Made by a program: the position numbers and the translations under genes
Notes under the pieces: model-generated
Seen by the model: only the letters and a program-made list of their open reading frames with translations
Databases searched by the model: none
What the model was told of the DNA's origin: nothing
Part shown: piece after piece, positions 52,419 to 60,689 of the stretch
Position numbering within the stretch: the first letter of the stretch is position 1
Layout: every line of letters starts with the position of its first letter
From: Verrucomicrobiota bacterium
GTDB taxonomy: Bacteria > Verrucomicrobiota > Verrucomicrobiia > Verrucomicrobiales > DEV007
Reading direction: 5' to 3'
Assembly (NCBI GenBank): GCA_030625775.1
Contig: DAOUQC010000010.1
Coordinates: 1-64,000 of the forward strand
Length of the DNA stretch: 64,000 nucleotides

Positions 52419-53807
52419 ATGCTTGAACCAACCCGCACGGATTACTCCCGCAGACGATTCCTCCGCCAAAGCGGAATGGGCATCGGCTCGCTCGCGCTTG
52501 CCCGTCTTATGGAACAGGAAGCCGAAGCGACTACCCATTTTCCCGGGAAAGCCAAGTCGGTCATTCATGTATTCCTAAACGGAGGCATGTCCCAAGTGGA
52601 CACCTTTGACCCCAAGCCCGAACTCACCCGACTGGGCGGAAAGGTGCTGCCCTTTCAAAACCTGCAAACCGAACGACGAACCGGAGTAGCCTTACCCTCA
52701 CCCTTTAAATTCAAGCAGCACGGTCAAAGCGGCATCCCTGTGAGCGATCTGTTTCCGCACCTCTCCCAGTGTGTCGACAAAATGGCAATTATCCGGTCGA
52801 TGCACGCCGAACTCCCCAGTCACGAGTTCTCGCTCATGCTGATGAATTCCGGCGATCAGAGGTTGGTTCGGCCGAGCATCGGATCGTGGTTGAGTTGGGG
52901 CATGGGATCGGAGAATCAAAACCTGCCTGGCTTTGTTTCCCTGTGCCCGGGTGGACTCCCGGTAGGCGGAACAAACAACTGGCGATCCGCCTTTTTACCA
53001 GGCGTCTACCAGGGAACGCTTGTCGACACCTCCCAGTCCGATCCGAAAAAACTCATTGCCCACATACAGAATTCTCATCTCACCGGAAAAGAGCAGCGGC
53101 GGCAATTCGAGCTGCTGCGCCAATTGAATGGTCGCCATCTGGCAGCCCGGCCCGATGAATCTGCCCTGGAAGCACGCATCCAATCCTTCGAACTCGCCTA
53201 CCGAATGCAAACGGAGGCAACAGATGCTTTCGACATCAGTCAAGAACCCAAAGCAATCCAGGAAATGTATGGCGAAGGACCGCAGAATCGCCAGTTGCTG
53301 ATGGCGCGTCGACTAGTCGAACGTGGTGTTCGATTCGTCCAGACCTGGCACGGAAAAGGGCAGCCATGGGACAGTCACAGCAACATCGCAAGCTCACACA
53401 GAAAGGTTGCCAGTGAGTGTGACCAGGGATTGGCCGCACTCATCACAGATCTCGATCAACGCGGCCTCCTCGATGAAACCCTGATAGTGTGTTCAGGCGA
53501 ATTCGGACGCACACCCACCGTGGAACTGGGCACCCAGGGTGGTGGAGCAACTCTGGGACGTGATCACAACCACTGGGGATTTTCCCTGTGGATGGCAGGA
53601 GGTGGGATTAAAGGTGGCACCATCTACGGAGCAACCGATAAGTTCGGCTTTAAGGCCGTCGAGAATCCCGTTTCCGTGCACGATCTTCACGCGACGATTC
53701 TCCACCTGCTCGGCATCGATCACAAGCAGCTGACTTATCGTTATGCAGGCCGTGATTTTCGTTTGACCGATGTTCACGGCCAGGTGGTGAAAGACGTCAT
53801 CGCGTAA
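52419..53807 (+). CDS. DUF1501 family protein (alkaline-phosphatase-like fold), Tat substrate
   Basis: A 462-residue protein starting 14 bases after the PSCyt gene stop. The N-terminus RRRFLRQSGMGIGSLALARLM (about 11-31) is a twin-arginine-type signal. The DUF1501 core includes FLNGGMSQVDTFDPKP, GVRFVQTWHGKGQPWDSH, SGEFGRTPTVELG and GRDHNHWGFSLWMAGGGIKGG, the metal-binding segments of the alkaline-phosphatase-like superfamily to which sulfatases also belong. Together with its upstream neighbour it forms a two-gene unit. Confidence 0.93.
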   Translation: MLEPTRTDYSRRRFLRQSGMGIGSLALARLMEQEAEATTHFPGKAKSVIHVFLNGGMSQVDTFDPKPELTRLGGKVLPFQNLQTERRTGVALPSPFKFKQHGQSGIPVSDLFPHLSQCVDKMAIIRSMHAELPSHEFSLMLMNSGDQRLVRPSIGSWLSWGMGSENQNLPGFVSLCPGGLPVGGTNNWRSAFLPGVYQGTLVDTSQSDPKKLIAHIQNSHLTGKEQRRQFELLRQLNGRHLAARPDESALEARIQSFELAYRMQTEATDAFDISQEPKAIQEMYGEGPQNRQLLMARRLVERGVRFVQTWHGKGQPWDSHSNIASSHRKVASECDQGLAALITDLDQRGLLDETLIVCSGEFGRTPTVELGTQGGGATLGRDHNHWGFSLWMAGGGIKGGTIYGATDKFGFKAVENPVSVHDLHATILHLLGIDHKQLTYRYAGRDFRLTDVHGQVVKDVIA

Positions 53808-54105
53808 TAACTAATGCCACCGGCTCACTCTCCAAGAGCAGGCGTGTAAAACGTTCGTGATCGCTGTTATTGTCAGTTGTTGGCATGGATGAAAAAGGCA
53901 ACTTCTACTACAGGTCCAAGAAATAGAAGGTTTTTGGACAAAAAAGTGCAAAAAAGAGAACGCGAAGTTTTGGAATCCTCGACATTTGGAAGGGAACAGC
54001 TAAATAAGACCGAAAGCCTTGCCTACCAGTTTCGCGATGCTGGCATATGATTCAGCTCCGCACCTTTCCTGCCCGCCCCCTCTTATTGGCTTACGGATTC
54101 CTCGC
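53808..54105. other. Intergenic with one copy of a 23-bp direct repeat
   Basis: No gene was recognised. Bases 54017-54039 are one arm of the direct repeat that brackets the downstream-transcribed TolB-like gene. Confidence 0.5.
54017..54039. repeat. 23-bp direct repeat, copy 1
   Basis: Identical to 55271-55293 (starts CCTTGCCTACCAG and ends TTTCGCGATG); the next bases match with two changes. It lies 3-prime of the TolB-like gene. Confidence 0.75.
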
Positions 54106-55122
54106 CTATTTCGGAAGCCAAGTGAACCGACCCCAGTTTTTTCTACGCGGCACGATTGGCAACTCCCCTTCCCCGGATTTGGTTTCGATCATGACCTTGG
54201 GGCCACCCCGTTTGCGATCGGCAAAAGCCCTGGTCACAAATCCATCGGGTGACCAGGTAGGGTCATCGCCACGTCCGACTTTCCGTCGCTCTTTACCATC
54301 ACTGCTGACCACCCAGACATTAAAAGTGGCTGAGATCTGTTGATCCCGCTGCGGGTTTCTGATTCCAGTATACGGACTCATGTGAATCATCTCTACACCT
54401 TCCCAGTGAGCAATCCATTTGCCATCCGGCGACCACGTCGGGACTTTTTGCTCGATAGGCAGCTTGAGATTCTCGTCCTGTTCCGAGAGCGGTGTAGAGA
54501 TCATCCGCGCATTGCTCCCGTCAAATTCACTCACCCAGATTCGAAAGGTGCCGCTTCGATTGGAGACAAAGGCGACTTGCTTACCATTCGGGGAGATCGA
54601 GGGCATCCCATCGCTGAACTTGATTTGCTCCGGGTCGGTGAACAGTCTTCGGGATTCGCCCGTTTCACTATTAATAATGTGGATCTGACTGTTGCTGACG
54701 GGATCCTGCCGTTGCGGTCCCCGTTCCGATTTCATCCATACAATATGGCGCCCGTCGGGCATCCAGGACGGAAGCAAATTCATGCCCTCACTAACAAGAG
54801 CACGAGGGTTCTTACCATCGATGTCCGAAAGCCAAAGCGACAAGCTGTGATCTACCTGTTCCGCATAGACCAGTTTCTTGCCATCGGGCGAAACTGCCGG
54901 CATGCGGCAGCCCTTTATGGAATGCGTCAGTTGAACACTATTCGATCCGTCCTCTCTCTTGCGAAAAAGTTGAAGGATGCCGTTGTCATCAGAGTGACTG
55001 ACGATGACCTCACGCAGCTTCGCACCAGTTCCTAGGGAAGCGCTCTCTTCGGCAACGATGATTTCAGGAACAGCGATGATCGCAGCGAGAAAGCCGATCG
55101 CTAAGCTTTGGAAAGATTTCAT
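54106..55122 (-). CDS. TolB-like WD40/PD40 beta-propeller protein
   Basis: A 338-residue exported protein with a signal about 1-24. The propeller has repeats of the PD40 type: SPDGKKLVY, PDGRHIVWM, SPNGKQVAFVSN, SPDGKWIAHW and SPDGFVTRAF, each ending in a hydrophobic strand, as in TolB. ATG at 55122 (MKSFQSL) is chosen. It is the last of the 54-60 kb minus-strand cluster, 180 bases after the secreted-protein gene. Both flanks carry a 23-bp repeat, suggesting mobility or duplication. Confidence 0.88.
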   Translation of the reverse strand: MKSFQSLAIGFLAAIIAVPEIIVAEESASLGTGAKLREVIVSHSDDNGILQLFRKREDGSNSVQLTHSIKGCRMPAVSPDGKKLVYAEQVDHSLSLWLSDIDGKNPRALVSEGMNLLPSWMPDGRHIVWMKSERGPQRQDPVSNSQIHIINSETGESRRLFTDPEQIKFSDGMPSISPNGKQVAFVSNRSGTFRIWVSEFDGSNARMISTPLSEQDENLKLPIEQKVPTWSPDGKWIAHWEGVEMIHMSPYTGIRNPQRDQQISATFNVWVVSSDGKERRKVGRGDDPTWSPDGFVTRAFADRKRGGPKVMIETKSGEGELPIVPRRKNWGRFTWLPK

Positions 55123-55270
55123 ATGGCTTGGTAAAGCTTCATATTCTAACCCTATGCGGCTTCGGAAGTTTCGGATAGAGATTGCTCTTATTACCGAACA
55201 AGTCCTAAGAAGACTCCGGCAAACCCACCGCACATTCATCTCCTTCGCATTTCTCATCAAATTGGTTCTT

Positions 55271-55293
55271 CCTTGCCTACCAGTTTCGCGATG
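55271..55293. repeat. 23-bp direct repeat, copy 2
   Basis: Identical to 54017-54039, in the gap between the TolB-like gene and the next upstream gene. The two copies are 1254 bp apart. Confidence 0.75.
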
Positions 55294-55302
55294 TTAGCGC
55301 TA

Positions 55303-55917
55303 TCACTTGGCTTTATTAATCTTCAGCTCTTTTGTCTGAAGCGCTCCGGAAAAGTGTCCGACACCGGTTTTCTCAATTGGCTCGAGAAAGCGTTCACTCG
55401 TCACGGTGTATTTTTTACGACCGACGACAAGCGTCGCTTCATTGCCTTTAATAGTGACACTGACCTCATGCCACTTGCCGGCATCGGCGTGGTACTCGTG
55501 CTTGATAATCTTCGCCTTCTTTTTCTCCCTGGTACTGCCATCATAGGTGATCAGAGTCAGGTCGTCTTCCTTGCTTCTTTTCGACGGGCCACCATTAAAA
55601 TACACCTTCAGGGCATGGGTGGCCTTTCCGTTGGGCTTGCCATCAAAGACGAGGAGAAACTTCTGCTCCTTCTCCACTTTCCATGAGAGAGAGAAGGTGC
55701 CTTCCTGAAATGGAACATGGTAGTAAGTGATCGGTCCATGCCCGGTTGCGTCGGCCCCGCCGGTCACGGAACGAATGCCGTCGGCGATTTCCACGGTACC
55801 GCCTTTCGAAGTGGTTTGCTCCTCGCCGGGGACAATCTCCTCTGCTCGGAGAAAGCTCATACCTGCAAAACAAAGGAGCATTAAAATTCCAACCGCTTTA
55901 TATCGCTTCAATCTCAT
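55303..55917 (-). CDS. Secreted beta-rich protein, unknown
   Basis: A 204-residue exported protein (signal about 1-25). The mature part is beta-rich (GPITYYHVPFQEGTFSLSW, KFLLVFDGK, HEVSVTIKGNEATLVVGRKKYTV, GVGHFSGALQTKELKI), a concanavalin-like or DUF1080-like sandwich; the DGKPNG and GGPSK loops suggest a sugar or metal surface. No active site is visible. ATG at 55917 is used. It sits 80 bases after the membrane-protein gene. Confidence 0.65.
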   Translation of the reverse strand: MRLKRYKAVGILMLLCFAGMSFLRAEEIVPGEEQTTSKGGTVEIADGIRSVTGGADATGHGPITYYHVPFQEGTFSLSWKVEKEQKFLLVFDGKPNGKATHALKVYFNGGPSKRSKEDDLTLITYDGSTREKKKAKIIKHEYHADAGKWHEVSVTIKGNEATLVVGRKKYTVTSERFLEPIEKTGVGHFSGALQTKELKINKAK

Positions 55918-55997
55918 ATCTACTGTTTCCACATTCTGCCTTCGTTTGCCTGAAAATCTGATAAAATCCGATGGAAGTGAAATTGACGTTGAAGCCC

Positions 55998-56945
55998 TCA
56001 CTTCTCACGCTCAATGGTGAGCAAAGCGCTGTCGATCAAACCGAGAGCCGACTCGAAATTTTCATCAACATAGTAGAGAGCCCACACTTCCTTGCCGTCG
56101 TCATCACCTTCTTCCTTTTTGGGATAACCAACGAGATCGAGCAACTGAAAGGTTCGGGGATCGACGTTATCAATGTCGACCGCGTAGACGAGCGATGCCT
56201 GATCATCCCCCGCTTGATTGATTTCGATGAGCAGACGATAAGGCAAGGATTCATCGGTATTCTCAGGAAGAATGTAGTCGGCCGGATCGAAGGAACTGTT
56301 TTGGGTTGGGGCTGAGATAGCATCGACACCGAGTTCCTCGGCAAGATCCTTGCCGGAAGCATCGGCCTCTCGTTTGGCCTCTTCCCAGCCGCGTCGTTTG
56401 AAATCCCAGTAAGGCAACGCGCTAGCAGCGTCAGTCAGACCCGTCGGCGTGTGCAGGGTCTTGATGTGATAAAAGGAAGCATTCTCCAGCCAGATGGCGA
56501 AGTGAGGAGGTTTTGCAGGATCAAAACCCAATCCCGTACGAACGTTCAGCGCCATTTTGTAGCGTTCATCCGGCGCATACTGGTAGCTCAAACCTTGGTC
56601 AGTCACTTCAAAGCGGTCGATGGCTGGTCCGAGGTTACCGCTCAAACTCAGCACGCTACGAACGGGTGCGGGTTGCCAGAAGAACAGTGCGGCAAGAAGG
56701 AGAATAATCCCCAGAGTAGCCCAGACTCGGCTTCTTCGAAGGTAGCGATCCAGGTGTCCCGTGTTGTTCAACACATGCAGGACAATAAGCCCGATAAATA
56801 CAAAGCCGATCAAGGAATGCAGCCCGACGATCCGGATCGAAAAAGGACGGACAAACGCAAGGACTCCCGACACCGCCAGCACCAGAAAGCTGAAGGCGGT
56901 AAGCAGTGATATGGTGCTGCGTTTTGGAGGCATACTGCTAGGCAT
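55998..56945 (-). CDS. Membrane protein with DUF4405-like helices and periplasmic DUF2271-like domain
   Basis: A 315-residue protein. It has three hydrophobic segments (about 12-32, 42-60, 73-92). GLHSLIGFVFIGLIVLHVLNNTGHL contains three His, a pattern of cytochrome b561/DUF4405 heme-binding helices. The soluble part (about 110-310) resembles DUF2271 (HFAIWLENASFYHIKTLHTPTG, YRLLIEINQAGD). It could pass electrons across the inner membrane. Its start overlaps the FAD oxidoreductase stop by 8 bases. Confidence 0.72.
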   Translation of the reverse strand: MPSSMPPKRSTISLLTAFSFLVLAVSGVLAFVRPFSIRIVGLHSLIGFVFIGLIVLHVLNNTGHLDRYLRRSRVWATLGIILLLAALFFWQPAPVRSVLSLSGNLGPAIDRFEVTDQGLSYQYAPDERYKMALNVRTGLGFDPAKPPHFAIWLENASFYHIKTLHTPTGLTDAASALPYWDFKRRGWEEAKREADASGKDLAEELGVDAISAPTQNSSFDPADYILPENTDESLPYRLLIEINQAGDDQASLVYAVDIDNVDPRTFQLLDLVGYPKKEEGDDDGKEVWALYYVDENFESALGLIDSALLTIEREK

Positions 56946-58209
56946 TGCCTGGAACGATTTGTCCGTGTTCGCGTAGCAAGGCGTGTATCTCCTTCAAAGG
57001 CACATCCAGCGGCGGCGTTCCTGCCTTCGCGGCAAGAGTTGCAGCAACGCCGGCTGCTTGCCCCATTCCCATGCAAGACGCCTGAACGCGTAGCCCCGAG
57101 TTGGCAAGTTGATCACTACTGACACAACGGCCGGCGACGATGATGTTGGTACTGCCCTTGGGGATCAATGCGCTTAGCGGGATGGTAGGCACCGTTCCCG
57201 GCTTGAGCGGCTTGGGTTTGACGCCGGTTTTGGTATGGAGATCCACCGGATAAAAAGCGTAGCTGATGGCATCGTCAAAAACTCGGCCGGATCGGTAATC
57301 GTTGACCGTGACCAGGGTTTCTCCCTCGATGCGGTAGCTTTCGCGAAAGCCTGTCTCGGGTTGTAAGTGAGTGATGCGTTTGCCTTCTTTGCGGATTTTC
57401 CCGAGTATGGATTTTCGTCCTGTCATGTTGGCCACGGTTACCGTTCGGGAGTTGGTGGAGTCTGCGCCGTGCACGTAAAGACGATTAAGGCGGGTTCTCC
57501 CGGGTTCATGCCTATCACCGAGTCGGAACAGATAGGAACCGGGCTGACGTTCTTCTTCTCGAAGGCGGGAAAAACCTAACATGCCAACGACTTCAGCCCC
57601 GCCGGTGCAGTCGATGATTTGTTTGCAATTCACTCGTCGCTTGGTGCCGAAACCTACGCAATCCACCGTCCAGCCTTTCTCCGTTTTCGTCACAACTTGA
57701 GGGAATTCGTGATAAGCGATTTCCACACCTGCGTCCGTGCATTTTTCCTCGGCAAGCAAGACGTAGAGAAACTGATTCGTGAGAACTTGATTCTGCCAGT
57801 GACGTTGCGGCACTTTGGCGAAGTCCGGCAACTTACCTCCATCGAGTTCCACACTTTCTTTGACCAGTTCCCACCCGATGCCAGCAATGACCTGCTTACC
57901 CCAGGCGTCAAAGAGTCCCGGGAATGATACTCCGCCAGTGGTCGATGCACCGCCAAGCTGAGCGCCTCGTTCGACCAGCATCGTTTTCGCACCGGCGCGA
58001 GCGGCCTGGATCGCGGCGACGTGTCCTGCTGTGCCTCCGCCGACCACGAGAACATCGACATCGTTGGTGACTTCGGGCTCAAGAGCTTCGGGAGGGGCCT
58101 GAGCTGAGACGTTTGTTGTCGAGGCAATGGTCAGGCCTGCTGCCGCAGTGCCCAGTAATCCGCTTTGCAGGAATTCCCGGCGACCTGTTCCTTTAATTTT
58201 ATTACTCAT
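56938..58209 (-). CDS. FAD-dependent oxidoreductase with Tat signal
   Basis: A 423-residue flavoprotein. A twin-arginine signal RREFLQSGLLGTAAAG (10-25) precedes the FAD motif VVGGGTAG (55-62). Later segments IIDCTGGAEVVGMLGF and IIVAGRCVSSD are typical of the FAD-dependent oxidoreductase family (FAD_oxidored) that occurs beside sulfatases in Planctomycetota. Substrate unknown; possibly a sugar or steroid-like alcohol. The gene overlaps the next one by 8 bases and follows the sulfatase by 3 bases, so one transcript is likely. Confidence 0.85.
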   Translation of the reverse strand: MSNKIKGTGRREFLQSGLLGTAAAGLTIASTTNVSAQAPPEALEPEVTNDVDVLVVGGGTAGHVAAIQAARAGAKTMLVERGAQLGGASTTGGVSFPGLFDAWGKQVIAGIGWELVKESVELDGGKLPDFAKVPQRHWQNQVLTNQFLYVLLAEEKCTDAGVEIAYHEFPQVVTKTEKGWTVDCVGFGTKRRVNCKQIIDCTGGAEVVGMLGFSRLREEERQPGSYLFRLGDRHEPGRTRLNRLYVHGADSTNSRTVTVANMTGRKSILGKIRKEGKRITHLQPETGFRESYRIEGETLVTVNDYRSGRVFDDAISYAFYPVDLHTKTGVKPKPLKPGTVPTIPLSALIPKGSTNIIVAGRCVSSDQLANSGLRVQASCMGMGQAAGVAATLAAKAGTPPLDVPLKEIHALLREHGQIVPGNA

Positions 58210-58212
58210 GAT

Positions 58213-60051
58213 TTATTGTTTTCGTAATTGGATGCGGTCGATCTTCAGGATTTGTTTTTTGACTTTGGAGCTGAAGCGCAGCAGATGCAAACCCGCTTGA
58301 TCAAAACTGACGGTGCCTGCCGAAACAAGCTCTAAAACTCCCGCTTTGCTTTTCTCAATGTTGACTAACTCCTTCATCGGGTAAGCTGAATCAGCCTGTT
58401 TGACATCGTCGATAACGGCTGAAGTGGAGAGTGAACAGGCGCCCTGTGCCGAGAGCACTACAGAAAGCTCGTATTCCCCCGCCTTTTCGATCTGCACTAC
58501 AAACTCGATGTAACTTCCCTCCCCCTTGCGCAGGTCGGCGCAGACTACTGTGCCACCTGAGGCAGGCTCACGTTTCTTCGGATAGTGAAAGTTGCCGCGC
58601 TGGCCATAATCGGATGAGCTTTGATGAGGTAGATCCTCTGCTTCCAGCCACCCCTCTTTGTTTGCATTCGGATGCTTGATACTCAGGTGCCGGCTCAGTT
58701 TGGCGATGACCTCGGCATACTCGGGCTTGTCGGCCAGGTTGGTGAATTCGTGAGGGTCGCTGTCGAGTTGATACAACTCGGTTTCTCCTGTTGCGAATCG
58801 AGTCATGCGGTAGTCGTTGGAGAGAACGACGTCGTAACGGATGCCATCGGCCTCGCTCGACATGAGAACGGGTTTGTCCCATTCAGACTTGGGGTTCTTG
58901 AGCAAGGGCACCAGACTGTTGCCATCGAGTGCTTGTGGAGGCGGTGGTATCTCCAGTAACTCGACCAAGGTGGGGTAAAGATCCTGGAGAGAAACTGCCT
59001 TGTCACAGAACACCCCCTCGGCCAGACCCGGGCCTGCGATCATGAGGTTCACGCGGGAGGAGTCATACCAGGGTTTCATTTTTGACCAACCCTCTTTCTC
59101 GCTCAGTTGGTAGCCGTGGTCACTCCAGAGAACGACATAACCTTTTTCGGCGTGGGGGCTCGTATACCAGGCGTCCAAAATCCTCCCGACTTGTTCGTCG
59201 GCAAAGCTCACACAGGCGAGATAGGCCTGCACCTTTTCCCTGTCGTATCCCGAGGCCTCGAGTTTGTCGTGATAGCCAGGGCCGAACTTGGCTTCGTTGT
59301 GAGCCATCAATTTGAAACGCTCCGGCAAGTCCTCCAAATCGTCTTCCCGGTGCTCGGGCATAAGCAGGCTCTCCAAGGGATTTCGGTCGAAGTATTCCTG
59401 CGGGACGACCCAGGGCACATGGGGTTTATATATTCCCAGGGAGAGAAAAAGGCTGTCGGGATTCGACTTCAGAGCTTTGATCCCTTTGCTCACTGAAACG
59501 TAGTCGGGCATTTCAGTGGTCGGCACTGTGGCAACGCCCCATCTACCGGAGGCATTAATATTCCGGTATGTTTTGGGGATGGGTTTTGGCTCGTTATCAC
59601 GGCGAGTGTATTGGTCGAATTCAGCCCGGTCCCCATTGTGGAAATTTTTACCGATGCCAACGCTCTTCCAACCCTGGGCGCTGAGGTGTTTTGGCAGGGT
59701 AACAGCATCGGGGACATAACTTCGCCAGGATTTGCCGCCATTCGGGTTGGACTTGGCACCGGTGCGCGACGGATGCAGCCCGGAAAAAAGAGAGGTTCTG
59801 GAAGGAAAACAAACGGGCGACGAACAGATTGCGCGAGTGAAGGTGACGCTGCGAGCAGCAAAGTGCTCGAGATTCGGGGTGATCGCCTGCGGGTGGCCTT
59901 TAATTACGCTGTTCCAGTCGTTCCAATCGTCAATATTCAAAAAGAGCACACTGGGGCGCTGTGAACGGGCCACTTGAAGCAAAGAGAAAAAGGCAAGACA
60001 AAACGCTAAGAACCTGAAAGTTCTTCTTCTAGAGAAAGTTGGATGATTCAT
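58213..60051 (-). CDS. Iduronate-2-sulfatase-like sulfatase with C-terminal beta domain
   Basis: A 612-residue exported sulfatase. Signal about 1-30. Metal pair D41-D42, formylglycine motif C81-F-P-S-R85, GKNFHNG and LWSDHGYQLSEKEGWSK are consistent with the iduronate-2-sulfatase group. Residues about 500-612 form an extra beta domain (EYELSVVLSAQGACSLS), perhaps glycan binding. It is the first gene of the 54-60 kb cluster and is 3 bases from the FAD oxidoreductase gene. Confidence 0.92.
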   Translation of the reverse strand: MNHPTFSRRRTFRFLAFCLAFFSLLQVARSQRPSVLFLNIDDWNDWNSVIKGHPQAITPNLEHFAARSVTFTRAICSSPVCFPSRTSLFSGLHPSRTGAKSNPNGGKSWRSYVPDAVTLPKHLSAQGWKSVGIGKNFHNGDRAEFDQYTRRDNEPKPIPKTYRNINASGRWGVATVPTTEMPDYVSVSKGIKALKSNPDSLFLSLGIYKPHVPWVVPQEYFDRNPLESLLMPEHREDDLEDLPERFKLMAHNEAKFGPGYHDKLEASGYDREKVQAYLACVSFADEQVGRILDAWYTSPHAEKGYVVLWSDHGYQLSEKEGWSKMKPWYDSSRVNLMIAGPGLAEGVFCDKAVSLQDLYPTLVELLEIPPPPQALDGNSLVPLLKNPKSEWDKPVLMSSEADGIRYDVVLSNDYRMTRFATGETELYQLDSDPHEFTNLADKPEYAEVIAKLSRHLSIKHPNANKEGWLEAEDLPHQSSSDYGQRGNFHYPKKREPASGGTVVCADLRKGEGSYIEFVVQIEKAGEYELSVVLSAQGACSLSTSAVIDDVKQADSAYPMKELVNIEKSKAGVLELVSAGTVSFDQAGLHLLRFSSKVKKQILKIDRIQLRKQ

Positions 60052-60205
60052 ACGGGCTCTGTTCCTTTAATAAAGCCAACAGAATACTTATTGGACAAAA
60101 AAAATAAAAAAAAGATACGATAAGTATCAGATCCATGAAAATCGCCAATGCACCCGGGTAATCCGCCACTCCATTTCTTCAATGAGGCAAGTCTATATTA
60201 CGGGG

Positions 60206-60511
60206 CTAATTCTTTTTCTTCTTCACGCGAGGAATCTGGTCAAAAGGGAGGCCGGTTTTGCCCACTTCCTCTTCCCATTGCTCAAGCAGGTCGCTCATAG
60301 CTTTCAACCTTTCGGGATTGGCAGTCGCCAGATTGTTCTCTTCGGAGATGTCCTCACTCAAGTGATAGAGAGCAGATTGGTATCGGCCGCTTCCGATGGG
60401 CTTGTGAGTTTGCAGGTATTTTATTAAGCTAAGAAAACGTAAATCCCGGCGACCATCTTCATTCTTGCGCTTAGTCCACAATAATAAAATGGTATAGTCA
60501 AGGCAGTTCAA
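60206..60511 (-). pseudogene. C-terminal remnant of a sulfatase
   Basis: The frame codes 101 residues; the part SALYHLSEDISEENNLA followed by about 45 residues is typical of sulfatase C-termini (LYxLxxDxxExxNLA). No catalytic domain exists upstream: the preceding sequence has no CxPSR motif in any frame. The original gene is therefore truncated or decayed, between two intact sulfatase genes. Confidence 0.78.
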
Positions 60512-60689
60512 ATCAGAGCTGATTGCTGCCAGGAATTTGCTTTTTCACCTTTCGGGTTTGCTGGTCACCAGTTCCGATTTCAGAATAATCAGTTTGCCCA
60601 CCAAGACATCCTCTATATTGAGAAGTTGCCAACAAGCATATTTTTTCTGAATTACGAAGTTCGAAGCACTACTCTATAGAGTGCTCTGA

